From the NCBI RefSeq assembly GCF_003841465.1, contig NZ_REFZ01000007.1, positions 176,510 through 240,509 on the forward strand: DNA of 64,000 nt, written 5' to 3'. Positions 25,536-34,406 of the stretch are shown in pieces. The notes under the pieces were generated by a model. The model saw only the letters and a program-made list of their open reading frames with translations, searched no databases and was not told the DNA's origin. Source of the stretch: Natrarchaeobius oligotrophus (GTDB taxonomy: Archaea > Halobacteriota > Halobacteria > Halobacteriales > Natrialbaceae). The first letter of the stretch is position 1. Each line of letters begins with the position of its first letter. Both the position numbers and the translations under genes were made by a program.

Positions 25536-26879
25536 TCAGACGAGCTGGATGATGTTCCCGTTCGAGGTCGTGTGCAGGTCACGGCCGAGCGTATAGCCCT
25601 GATTCGACGCCAGATCGACGTACCCCGAGAACCCCGCGAGATCCTGATGGGCCGGAATAACGTGCTGTGGCTGGAGTGCATCGAGCATCGTGTAGTGGCC
25701 TTCCTGACAGAGGTGGCCGGAGACGTGGATGTCCGAGTAGACGCGGGCACCCTGCATCCCGAGCAGTTTCTCGGCCTGGTAGCGTTGCCCCTCATTGGTC
25801 GGTTCGGGGATCACGCGGGCAGAGAAGACGACTTTGTCACCCTCCTCGAGATCGTACGGCGTCTCGCCGCGGGCCATCCGCGTGAGTAACGCTCGCGGCT
25901 CGCCCTGGTGACCAGTCACGACGGGGAGGAAGTTCCCCTTCCCGTCGTTCATGATCCGTTCGAGCGTCTGGTCGATCGATCGGCGATAGCCGACCATCTG
26001 CACGTCGGACGGGAAGTCGACGTCCAGTCGTTTCGCAGTCCCCGAGTACGTCTCCATCGACCGACCGAGGAGGATCGGCTGGCGACCGATCTCTCGAGCG
26101 AACTCGACGAGCGACTTCACCCGCGCGATGTGACTCGAGAACGTCGTCGCGACGATCCCGCCGTCGTACTCTTCCATACTGTACAGCGTATCTCGAAGGT
26201 GCTCACGGGCAACGGACTCGGAGGGCGTTCGCCCCTTCTTGTTCGCGTTGGTACAGTCCTCGATGTAACAGAGGACCCCGTCGCCCTCGCGACCGATCTC
26301 ACGGAAGCGCTTCATGTCGATCGGGTCGCCGATAACCGGTGAGTGGTCCATGCGCTTGTCCAGCCCGTAGACGATTGCGCCCTCGGGCGTGTGGAGGACC
26401 GGGTTGATCGCCTGGATGATCGAGTGGGTGACGTTGACGAACTCGAGTTCGATCCCGTGATCACCGATCTGCATCGAGTCGCCGGCGTCCATCTGGATCA
26501 GCTCGTTGTCGGAGCCGAACTTGTTCTCGTCCTCGAGTTCGCCCTTGACCAGCTCGAGCGTAAACGGCGTCGCGACGATCGGAGCGTCGTATCGGTGCGC
26601 GAGTTTCGAAATCGCACCGATGTGGTCCAGGTGGCCGTGCGTCGGGACGATCGCCCGCACGTCACCCTCGAGGTCGGACATGACCCGGTCGTCGGGGATC
26701 GCACCCATGTCGATCAGGTCCAGACTGTGCATTCCTTCCGTCTGGATGTTGTCGTGAATGAGGACCTTCGAGAGGTTCAGTCCCATGTCGAAGATGACGA
26801 TGTCGTTCCCGGCACGAACGGCAGTCATCTGCCGTCCGACCTCTTCGTAGCCGCCGATAGTTGCAATTTCAATTTCCAT
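25536..26879 (-). CDS. rnj: ribonuclease J
   Basis: A 447-residue archaeal RNase J, a beta-CASP 5'-to-3' exoribonuclease. The protein starts directly with [18 protein letters not shown]. The metal motif [11 protein letters not shown] is at about 79-89, with further metal residues in VTHSIIQ and YGLDKRMDH. The beta-CASP region includes [13 protein letters not shown] and GSDNELIQ, and it ends with [10 protein letters not shown] and [12 protein letters not shown]. It lacks the C-terminal domain of bacterial RNase J, as usual in archaea. Confidence 0.92.
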   Translation of the reverse strand: MEIEIATIGGYEEVGRQMTAVRAGNDIVIFDMGLNLSKVLIHDNIQTEGMHSLDLIDMGAIPDDRVMSDLEGDVRAIVPTHGHLDHIGAISKLAHRYDAPIVATPFTLELVKGELEDENKFGSDNELIQMDAGDSMQIGDHGIELEFVNVTHSIIQAINPVLHTPEGAIVYGLDKRMDHSPVIGDPIDMKRFREIGREGDGVLCYIEDCTNANKKGRTPSESVAREHLRDTLYSMEEYDGGIVATTFSSHIARVKSLVEFAREIGRQPILLGRSMETYSGTAKRLDVDFPSDVQMVGYRRSIDQTLERIMNDGKGNFLPVVTGHQGEPRALLTRMARGETPYDLEEGDKVVFSARVIPEPTNEGQRYQAEKLLGMQGARVYSDIHVSGHLCQEGHYTMLDALQPQHVIPAHQDLAGFSGYVDLASNQGYTLGRDLHTTSNGNIIQLV

Positions 26880-27061
26880 TAGTGGTGCCGATCATAGCAG
26901 TCTGTCCACACAGTGTGGCCCAACAGAAAGTGGAGAGCCAGTGATCGCAGTCGACCGACGATGACCGAACCTCGGCCACGTCGTCGACGACGACTTCCTA
27001 CCGTGCGAAAGACGGCGCGTCTTTCGGTTAGCTGCCTAGATGGCGCTCGAACGTATATATT
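26880..27061 (-). promoter_or_regulatory. RNase J promoter and structured 5' leader
   Basis: On the minus strand a TATA box AATATATACG (27052-27061) would place the transcription start near 27030. Immediately downstream is a perfect 8-bp hairpin CGAAAGAC-gcgcc-GTCTTTCG (27006-27026), and nearer the gene a 6-bp palindrome CCACAC-t-GTGTGG (26906-26918). The leader would be about 150 bases, long for haloarchaea. The hairpin could instead end the M48 transcript. Positions 27062-27236 show nothing else. Confidence 0.45.
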
Positions 27062-27236
27062 CCCGGATTCGCGTCGGTACGTAGTCGATCGGCGAAAATA
27101 GATATCCGAATATTCTGGCGAATAAGTGCCGGTGTGCACACGCTGGCCTCCGATACGTTTCTCTCGAAACGATGTTTGCGTCGCATCCGGACGTGCCAGT
27201 TCAACTCACGGTCGCCATCGTAACGGCTGTGAGTCA

Positions 27237-28835
27237 TCAATCGGTCGGTCCCTCCGTCGCGAGGACGAGACTGACTCGTTCGTCCACACTCGCGTGGGCG
27301 TTCGCGACCACGACGGACCCGAACAGCATCCGGTACGGTGCGGCGAATAGCCACGAGAAACTGCCCTCTCGAGGGTTACCGCCGAACTGCGCGTGAGAAT
27401 CGGTGGTGGACACGTCGAGCCCCTCGATAGTTCGGAGCGCGCCGACGAGGGCATCGGCCCCGTAGCGGTCGGCTGCGTAGCGGTCGGCCTCGCGTTCAAC
27501 CTTCGGATAATCGTATGCAGCAACGAGCAGGTTCCGCCCGCCGACCGCGACACCGACCACCGAGGCGAGCAGGTTCCACAGCGGATCCCGATTGCGGACG
27601 TGATACTCCTCGTGAGCGACAACGGCGGCGAGTTCTTCCGGTTCGAGCTCATCCCGGAGGCCACTCGAGAGCACGATTACCGGACTCCATGGTGACACTT
27701 GCGCGACGTAAGCCAGCGGGCGATCGGTCTCGAGGATTCGGACCGGGACGATCGACTCGACCGTCCTATCCAACGTGGTTGCGACCCTGATGCGTCTGAG
27801 CTGTCGAACCTGTCGAACGAGGTGCAGTCCCCACAGCAAGACGAGTCCCACCAGCGGCAACGCGAGGACGACCACGAGGATCGTCGTGATAGCGCGGGGG
27901 AAGGGAACACCGAGTGCACCGTGAGCGGAGACGATCTCTGCGGTGGGAACGGTGAACCGTTCGAACCACCGGCCGTCGGTGAGCAGTCCGATCAGCGTCG
28001 CTAGTGTCGCCACGTTGAACGCGAGTACGTATCCGAACCAGCCGGCACGCGACGACAACGAGGAAACTGGCTCGATCGAGAAGGAATCGACATTCGCCAG
28101 AAACACGCGACAGAGATGCGCGTAGACGCCAAGAAACACCACCGTGTGGATGGACAGAGCCCAGAGTAAAAACAGGAGGTGGCTCGTCGGTACCTGGTCC
28201 TGAACGTGACTGACGAGCCCGACGTTTCCCGTCGTGACCAACAACGGGAGGCTCGAAAACGCCGCGAACACGGCCACGGTCTGCTGTCGTCTGAGGGGGG
28301 CAGGAACTGCACCCACGACGTAGGCCGTGGTGCTGAGTAAGAGCCCGGCAAGCAACAGTGTGAGCCCACGGAACAGGGGTGACTCGGCGAGAGACCACAT
28401 GATCACTAGTACGCCCCCCACTGGCAACGCCAGACTCGGCGTGATTCGTATCCTCTCGACGTCTATTATCTCCGGAACGTGGTAATATAGCCTCTGAAAG
28501 TGGTACAGACCTGGAAGGAGTGCGGCGACGGCGACCGCGAGACAGACGGTGAACGCAACTGCGGTCGCGTGCGCGGACGTACCGACAACCGCAGCGATCG
28601 TCGCGAACAGCAGCGAGGCGACTGCGAGCGTCGTGTACGGTAGCGATGTCGAGACGGCAACGTCGACGTCACCGGTAGACCGATCGGCCGTGACCGCGAG
28701 CGAATACAGTCGACCGTCCACCGTCCACCGTTGGCTCTCACCGTCATCGTTTCCGGTGCCTAAAACGTCGTCGAGTTCGATCTGCACGAGTCTCCAGGGC
28801 TTCGTCAGCGATCCGGAGACTCGCGCGAGTGTCAT
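27237..28835 (-). CDS. membrane M48-family zinc metallopeptidase
   Basis: A 532-residue protein with about eight hydrophobic helices (first pair about 67-115, then clusters at 130-185, 190-250, 265-290 and 310-335), followed by a cytosolic-type peptidase domain. The zinc site is VVAHEEYHVRN (HEEYH, about 427-431) and the third ligand is in KVEREADRYAADRYG. It resembles HtpX/Ste24-like M48 peptidases with an enlarged N-terminal membrane part. Its ATG overlaps the stop of the upstream gene by four bases, so the two form a translational pair. Confidence 0.85.
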   Translation of the reverse strand: MTLARVSGSLTKPWRLVQIELDDVLGTGNDDGESQRWTVDGRLYSLAVTADRSTGDVDVAVSTSLPYTTLAVASLLFATIAAVVGTSAHATAVAFTVCLAVAVAALLPGLYHFQRLYYHVPEIIDVERIRITPSLALPVGGVLVIMWSLAESPLFRGLTLLLAGLLLSTTAYVVGAVPAPLRRQQTVAVFAAFSSLPLLVTTGNVGLVSHVQDQVPTSHLLFLLWALSIHTVVFLGVYAHLCRVFLANVDSFSIEPVSSLSSRAGWFGYVLAFNVATLATLIGLLTDGRWFERFTVPTAEIVSAHGALGVPFPRAITTILVVVLALPLVGLVLLWGLHLVRQVRQLRRIRVATTLDRTVESIVPVRILETDRPLAYVAQVSPWSPVIVLSSGLRDELEPEELAAVVAHEEYHVRNRDPLWNLLASVVGVAVGGRNLLVAAYDYPKVEREADRYAADRYGADALVGALRTIEGLDVSTTDSHAQFGGNPREGSFSWLFAAPYRMLFGSVVVANAHASVDERVSLVLATEGPTD

Positions 28836-29404
28836 GGAGAGGGAAGAAACGCCGGCAGGTTCGTCAGCGACTCCTCGAGATCGACGCCCTCCGTCTCACC
28901 GGCCTCGGTGACCGACGGTTGTACGCCGGAGGGAAGCAGTTGCTGGAACTGCGTGTTCGACAGAAGGAACACGGTGGGGTTGTCTTGTTCGAGCATTTGG
29001 TCGTACGCCATGTAGTTCACCCTGGTTCCCTCCCGATACCGGCTTTTGACCGTCTCTGATAGACTATCGGGCACGCGGATGTAGCCCGTCGTGTCGCTTC
29101 CGTGTTCGGCTCTGAACACCTTCGTGCGTTTCACGTCCTGGTAGTTCGACTCACGGAGCGGGTACTGTGAAAGTACGAGATAAGTAGCGATCCGTTCGTA
29201 GTTCCAGTACATACAGTGATCGTGAATCTCGTGGTCGAGTCCGACCACGTTGTGGACCGCTGCTGGAACTGGAATCTTCCGGCCCGTTTTCACCTCCTCC
29301 TGATGGAATATCGTCCACTCGTGTCCCATTTCTCTGCTACTGTGAAGCGATTCTATTACTGTAAATGCTTCTGCCACGAGAGGAGATTCGGCTTCCATAA
29401 CCAT
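28832..29404 (-). CDS. uncharacterised partner of the M48 peptidase
   Basis: A 190-residue soluble protein. It begins MVMEAESPLVAEAFTVIESL, contains WTIFHQEEVKTGRKIPVPAAVHNVVGLDHEIHDH and ends with a Pro-rich tail. No signal peptide, helix bundle or known motif is evident. The bases before 29404 are AT-rich (ATATATAAAA), so that ATG is a plausible start; a second ATG lies two codons later. The four-base overlap with the peptidase gene points to a joint function, perhaps as substrate adaptor or regulator, but this is only inferred from position. Confidence 0.6.
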   Translation of the reverse strand: MVMEAESPLVAEAFTVIESLHSSREMGHEWTIFHQEEVKTGRKIPVPAAVHNVVGLDHEIHDHCMYWNYERIATYLVLSQYPLRESNYQDVKRTKVFRAEHGSDTTGYIRVPDSLSETVKSRYREGTRVNYMAYDQMLEQDNPTVFLLSNTQFQQLLPSGVQPSVTEAGETEGVDLEESLTNLPAFLPSP

Positions 29405-29461
29405 TTTTATATATGAAATTTGATTATTATTAACTCCCGTTGGTTCCATGGACGAGTTGCT

Positions 29462-29830
29462 ATGTCCGATAAGACACCGAGGCTCGGCACGTCCGTGCTC
29501 GGAGACGCAGAACTCCTCGAGAAGGCGAGACACTCGGAGAACGGCCGCCGGTTTACGCTTCTGTACGACCATGGGTGGAACTCGTCGGTCGTCCGCGGCG
29601 TGTACGAAAAGCCCCGCCACGCACGGGTCGCTCTGGTCTGTCATCTCGTCTGGTGGACGCGTCACGATACGAGACAGGCGCGCCGGCTTTTCACCCGGTC
29701 TGCGCTGTGTCCTGACGACCGCACACGATACCAGGAGTACTTCACGACTCTGGTTCAGTCCGCGCTTCGCCTTCTCGGTACCGAGTGTTACGAGCCGAAT
29801 TACACGTCGACCAGCCCCAACGGTATCTGA
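29462..29830 (+). CDS. orphan C-terminal domain of an NrS-1-type polymerase/primase-helicase
   Basis: A 122-residue protein. LGDAELLEKARHSENGRRF, the YDHGWN segment, ALVCHLVWWTRHDTRQARRLFTRSAL and the closing TTLVQSALR match the linker domain that follows the polymerase part in phage NrS-1-like DNA polymerases and related halovirus or plasmid primases (pattern: ELL-KA--A-NG-KF, LAFWTGGD---DRLFR-S-L, TI--AL). The catalytic and helicase parts are absent. Either it is a remnant of an integrated element or a domain kept for its own use. Confidence 0.5.
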   Translation: MSDKTPRLGTSVLGDAELLEKARHSENGRRFTLLYDHGWNSSVVRGVYEKPRHARVALVCHLVWWTRHDTRQARRLFTRSALCPDDRTRYQEYFTTLVQSALRLLGTECYEPNYTSTSPNGI

Positions 29831-29835
29831 ATACG

Positions 29836-31149
29836 ATGACTCACGCACCCACACCGGACGAGACCCGAGACGACCGGCTGACCACTCGCCGCCGCTGTCT
29901 GACCAGTATCGCCGCCGGTGCGACGCTGTTGGCCGGCTGTCTCTCCGCCGACGGCGACGACTCGGCGTCGCCTGACGGCGTGTCGGATGGCGACCTGCCG
30001 GAGTTCAGCGTCGACGAGGACGCCCAACCCACGCCGATGGTGCTCGATGCCGCGACGCTCGTCGATCCGGGATCGATCGAGTTCCTCGACGAGTTCGCCG
30101 TCGAACTCGCGATCGCGAACGTCGGCGGTGCAGCGATTACGGACCTCTCGATGACGGTCGGCCTCGAGTACGTCGACGGTTCCGACAACCCGCTGATGGA
30201 GACGCTCAACGAACCGGACCCGGTCGAGGTGACGCTTCCGGAGATCGACTCCGGCGACTGGGAGACGGTCGAGGCAGCGGTTCGCGTCAACGCGGAAGGT
30301 GACTGGGAACTGGCCACGGACGCCAGAGAGCATCCGGAGTTCCATCACGAGGTCGAGGTCGGTCCAGCGCGTCTGGCACCTGGCGAGTCGGTCGCTTCGG
30401 ACGTCGGCGGCTTCGAATTCACGTCCCTCGAGCCGCGCTACGACCGGAGTCTACACTACGATACGGAGGAAGGCGGCGTCGGACTGTTCAATCAGGAGGC
30501 CACCGGCGTGCTTGCGGGTGACTCGACGGAGGTGCTTCTAATCCACCGGTTCGCCGTCGAAAACACGAACGACGACCGGTCCGTCGGATTCGGCTCCGTG
30601 GTCGCGGACAACCAGTTCGCGAACGCCGTCGTCGAGGCGACTCCGGGCGACGTCGTTACGTCGGACGACATGCGCGACGATCTCGACACGCTCGCCGTGA
30701 CAGACGCAGACGAGCCGTTCGGCAACAACGTCGTCGATCCCGGTGAAACGGCCGAGATCGCCGTCGTGCAACTCGTCGATGAGTCGTCTCTCGCCGAGGC
30801 GTCGCTCACATTCTCGTTCACGGGTGACGGCGACGACATCGTGTTCGAAACCGGCGATGACGTCCCCTCGATCCCGTCGTTCGAACTGGTCGATGCGTCG
30901 ATCGAGAACGCCAGCGACGAGGAGCCAACCATCGAACTGACCGTCGAGAACGACGGCGACGCCGCGGGGACGTTCCGTGGCGGCGCTCAGTTCCACGCGT
31001 CCCGCCCGACCGCGTCCGACTGGGTGTACCTCTCGGAAGGCGTGGAAGCGACGCTCGACGTCGGCGAGCGCGAAACGCTCGAGGTCGAAGCCACGAGAGG
31101 CGACGACCGGTTCCGCGTGCTTCCGTTCGAGACCGAACTCGAGCGCTAA
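29836..31149 (+). CDS. Tat-exported lipoprotein with CARDB-like repeats
   Basis: A 437-residue secreted lipoprotein. Twin Arg at RRRCLTSIAAGATLLAGC (about 19-36) ends in a lipobox Cys, and an Asp/Ser linker follows. The mature part holds two or three beta-sandwich-like segments of CARDB/DUF11 type, e.g. VELAIANVGGAAITDLSMTV and IELTVENDGDAAGTFRGG, suggesting extracellular binding or scaffold function. It lies six bases behind the orphan primase domain and 28 bases before the hydrolase, so the lipoprotein and hydrolase are probably one operon. Confidence 0.72.
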   Translation: MTHAPTPDETRDDRLTTRRRCLTSIAAGATLLAGCLSADGDDSASPDGVSDGDLPEFSVDEDAQPTPMVLDAATLVDPGSIEFLDEFAVELAIANVGGAAITDLSMTVGLEYVDGSDNPLMETLNEPDPVEVTLPEIDSGDWETVEAAVRVNAEGDWELATDAREHPEFHHEVEVGPARLAPGESVASDVGGFEFTSLEPRYDRSLHYDTEEGGVGLFNQEATGVLAGDSTEVLLIHRFAVENTNDDRSVGFGSVVADNQFANAVVEATPGDVVTSDDMRDDLDTLAVTDADEPFGNNVVDPGETAEIAVVQLVDESSLAEASLTFSFTGDGDDIVFETGDDVPSIPSFELVDASIENASDEEPTIELTVENDGDAAGTFRGGAQFHASRPTASDWVYLSEGVEATLDVGERETLEVEATRGDDRFRVLPFETELER

Positions 31150-31177
31150 CAACAGCCCACTTTCCACCATTTCACCA

Positions 31178-33166
31178 ATGTCCAACACCACCCGCGATCT
31201 CACGGAGACGATGTACAGCACCGCACCCGAGCAGGCTAACACTCGGGCGACGACACGTCCCAATTCGGCGACGGACGCGGTCTCGGCTACCACCCGCCGG
31301 CGAAGTTTACAGCTCGCCACCGCGACAATCCTCGGCGGACTCGCGACAGGGGCGGTGTCCGGTACTGCGGCGGCGGCGTCGATCACGTTCGTCGACCCGC
31401 CGGCGTCAGGAACCGACCGTGTCGCCGTCGAGGTGCGACCCGGCGACAGCCTAGCCGACGAAGACCTTCGCATTCGCGTCTTCGGCCCTGACGGATCCGA
31501 AATAACCGAGTCGCCGGGTATGCTCGCTGCAAACGAGTCCACGACGCTGTCGCTCTCGCTCGAGCGGTCTCTCGAGTCGGACGAGAACGTTCTCGTCGCG
31601 TTGTTGCCGACGGGTGGCTACGACCGTTCCGCGGCAACTTCGGAAGCATACGCAACGGCAGAACGCGGGGTGAAAGATCTCGAGACGTTCAACGGTGTCG
31701 AGACGACGCTCGTCGAAGCAGATCCCGACGCCGGATTCGACTACCCGTATTTGTTGTACGCACCGAGCATCGTCGACCCCGAAGCCGACCGGCCGATCCT
31801 CGTGGAGCCGGCGAACTCCGGGACTGCTGATGACGATATGGCGGTCCACGAAGAGGCCGGCAGAGATCTCGTCTCGTTCCAGAACGAACTCGCGGACAGG
31901 ATCGAGGTTCCGTTCGTCGTTCCGGTGTTCCCTCGCCCGGCGACCGAACCGGTGGACTGGAGCCACTACACGCACGCCCTCGACGACACGACCCTGGCGC
32001 TTTCCGACACACCACTCGAACGAATCGACGAACAGGTGCTTCGGATGGTAGAAGACGCACAGGAGCGCCTCGTCGAGGGGGACTACCCGGTCAGAACTGG
32101 TGAGAACGACCTGCTCCTCAACGGCTTCTCGGCGTCTGGCAACTTCGTCGATCGGTTCACGTTCCTGCATCCGAAGCGAGTCAACTCGGTCACGGCCGGC
32201 GGCCTGAACGGTATGGCGCTACTCCCGGTGGAGGAAGTCGACGGCGAGACGCTCCCCTACCACGTCGGGATCGCGGACGTGGCGGGGCTCACCGGTGACC
32301 CCGTCGACCTCGAGGCAGTCGACGACGTCGACCAGTTCCTCTACATGGGGGCAGACGACCAGAACGATACGATTCCCTACGACGACGCGTGGACGGACGA
32401 CGACCTCCGGCAGACGGCGCTCTCGATATACGGTGACGACATGATCGACGAGCGGTTCGTCCGGTCACAGGAACTGTACCGTAAAGCGGGTATCGACGCT
32501 GCGTTCCGCGTCTACGAAGACGTGGGACACGAGGTCCCTCCTCACGTTCGTGACGATATCGTCGCGTTCCATCACCGGAGCATCGACGGTGAGAAACCGG
32601 GAGAACTCGGCGAGAATCTCGTTCCGGATCCGTCCATCTCAGTCTCTCCGTCCGATCCGGCACCCAGCGAGACGGTCGAGTTCGACTCCGGTAATACGGA
32701 TCCTGGCCGGGGTACGGTGATCGCTCACGAGTGGACGTTCGAGGATGGGGAATCGGCGGCCGGAGAGACGGCGACTCGCACGTTCGACGAGGCCGGCGAG
32801 CACGTCGTCGAACTTACGATCACCACCGATGCCGGCAAGCAACACACCGCCGACCGAACCCTCACCGTGAGCCAAAGCGACTCCGGATCGTCCAGCGAAG
32901 AGGTCGATGTGCCAGACGAGACCGACGACGCCCCTCCAGAGGCGTCAACAGAGACGTCGCCGATGAAATCGGAGACTCCGACGGAGGGATCACAGACCAC
33001 CGACACGACAACGGAGGAACCCACCGAAACGTACCCGTCGACGCCGGGCGGCATCGGTGTAAACGTCCCGCCGTTCGGCGTTCCGGTTGCCGTAGCGACC
33101 GTCCTCGGAGGCGCACTGGCGATAAAGCGCAAAATCGGAACCGGACGGGACCGAGACGCTGAGTAG
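31178..33166 (+). CDS. secreted alpha/beta-hydrolase-like protein with PKD domain and C-terminal anchor
   Basis: A 662-residue exported protein. The Tat signal TTRRRSLQLATATILGG lies about 38-54 with a likely cleavage after VSGTAAAA. Residues 65-140 form a beta domain. Residues 170-490 look like an alpha/beta hydrolase: the nucleophile elbow GFSASGNF (about 312-319) fits GxSxG and a His lies in DVGHEVPPHV. A PKD domain (about 487-565, with EWTFEDGESA) follows, then a Thr/Ser/Glu-rich stalk and a C-terminal hydrophobic segment GVPVAVATVLGGALAIKRK. The last part fits a haloarchaeal surface anchor. Substrate unknown; an esterase or lipase is possible. Confidence 0.75.
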   Translation: MSNTTRDLTETMYSTAPEQANTRATTRPNSATDAVSATTRRRSLQLATATILGGLATGAVSGTAAAASITFVDPPASGTDRVAVEVRPGDSLADEDLRIRVFGPDGSEITESPGMLAANESTTLSLSLERSLESDENVLVALLPTGGYDRSAATSEAYATAERGVKDLETFNGVETTLVEADPDAGFDYPYLLYAPSIVDPEADRPILVEPANSGTADDDMAVHEEAGRDLVSFQNELADRIEVPFVVPVFPRPATEPVDWSHYTHALDDTTLALSDTPLERIDEQVLRMVEDAQERLVEGDYPVRTGENDLLLNGFSASGNFVDRFTFLHPKRVNSVTAGGLNGMALLPVEEVDGETLPYHVGIADVAGLTGDPVDLEAVDDVDQFLYMGADDQNDTIPYDDAWTDDDLRQTALSIYGDDMIDERFVRSQELYRKAGIDAAFRVYEDVGHEVPPHVRDDIVAFHHRSIDGEKPGELGENLVPDPSISVSPSDPAPSETVEFDSGNTDPGRGTVIAHEWTFEDGESAAGETATRTFDEAGEHVVELTITTDAGKQHTADRTLTVSQSDSGSSSEEVDVPDETDDAPPEASTETSPMKSETPTEGSQTTDTTTEEPTETYPSTPGGIGVNVPPFGVPVAVATVLGGALAIKRKIGTGRDRDAE

Positions 33167-33288
33167 CAACCGACGTCCCGGGACCTGACTTTCGACGGAG
33201 CGTACCGCCGTTGACAGGGTCTCTATTCGTCGCCAAAAGAACGTTCGACCGAGAATTATACGTTCAACGAAAGAAGAGGTGAGAACGC

Positions 33289-34377
33289 GTGAGCAACCAG
33301 TCGAAACAGGTGTACCGAAAACACGGGATCGATCCGAACTACGACTCCCAGCACACCTACGGAAAGCGCGAGTCGTACTACGACGACGGACGCTACCCGC
33401 CGGATTGGGCTCAACGCCGGGAGGCCGTCTGGGAACGACAGCGCTACCGGTGCGGCCGCTGTGGTGTGTACAAGGGAGACGTCTCGGTCAGCGAGGTTCA
33501 CCACATCGTCCACCTCTCCAACGGTGGATCGAACGCTCTGGAAAATCTCGTGGGGCTCTGCGGTGATTGTCACGCGCTCATGCATCCGGATAATGACAGT
33601 CTCAGAGGGAACCCGTGGAGAGCCGAACTCTTTCCCGGGGAGTCCGCCGACGAACGCGTCGCCGTCATCCGAACGCCGCAGGGCAACGAGGAACTGGAAC
33701 TGGATATCACTCGGTTGAGCCAACTGAGTTCCCCTGACGAGAACGACGACGCAGTGACGTCGGCGACGGTGCCGACCAGTGCTGCTCTCGCGAAACGCGC
33801 CAAGACCGAGCTCCCGCGTATCCTGCTCGATAACGGCTTCGTGCCGCGGACGACGCCGTACCACCGGGTGAGCGTTCGGACACGACCGACCGGCCTCCTC
33901 GCAGCGATCACGCCCCGAGATATCGAACTTACCGCTCGCGGCGACGGGGAGACACTGGAGGTCGAAGAGTGCGACGACGGCGCGGACGTCTACCACGCAG
34001 CGGACACGACCGTGTCCGAGATCGAGTTGGAAGATCCTTCCGGTGAGACGCGGTCACACCGGCTGGAGCTGAACCACGGCGAGGGGGCACGACTCCGTGT
34101 CGAGAGCCCCGTTTCGGCGCCACCGCTCTCGACAACGACGGCACCGGAGTACACGCTCGGCGCGCTCCACTATTTCGGCTGGAACTCCCTGAAAATCGGT
34201 CTCATCCCGGGGCTCCTTCTGGCGTTCGTATTCCCGTCAGTCGTTCCTGCCGGCGGGTCGCTCGCGGGACTGGTCGCGTTCATCCTGCTCGTTGGCCTCC
34301 TCGTTCGCTCGCCGGGGATCTACCGGGAGGTTTCCGGATCCCCGTCCGAGCGGATCGTCGACGATCGGAGGGAGTGA
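33289..34377 (+). CDS. HNH endonuclease-domain protein with C-terminal membrane helices
   Basis: A 362-residue protein with a GTG start. The N-terminal HNH domain has RYRCGRCGVYKG (first CxxC), SEVHHIVHLSNGGSNALENLVGLCGDCHALMH (about 64-95) with the HH pair, Asn and second CxxC, all intact. The middle is an all-beta or mixed region (about 150-285). Two hydrophobic helices follow (about 300-318 and 321-340, GLLLAFVFPSVVP and GLVAFILLVGLLV). A nuclease tied to the membrane is unusual. Its stop is convergent with the J-domain gene, 29 bases away. Confidence 0.8.
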   Translation: MSNQSKQVYRKHGIDPNYDSQHTYGKRESYYDDGRYPPDWAQRREAVWERQRYRCGRCGVYKGDVSVSEVHHIVHLSNGGSNALENLVGLCGDCHALMHPDNDSLRGNPWRAELFPGESADERVAVIRTPQGNEELELDITRLSQLSSPDENDDAVTSATVPTSAALAKRAKTELPRILLDNGFVPRTTPYHRVSVRTRPTGLLAAITPRDIELTARGDGETLEVEECDDGADVYHAADTTVSEIELEDPSGETRSHRLELNHGEGARLRVESPVSAPPLSTTTAPEYTLGALHYFGWNSLKIGLIPGLLLAFVFPSVVPAGGSLAGLVAFILLVGLLVRSPGIYREVSGSPSERIVDDRRE

Positions 34378-34406
34378 GCGCGCTCGCCGATTGTCAGCTC
34401 CTCGTC

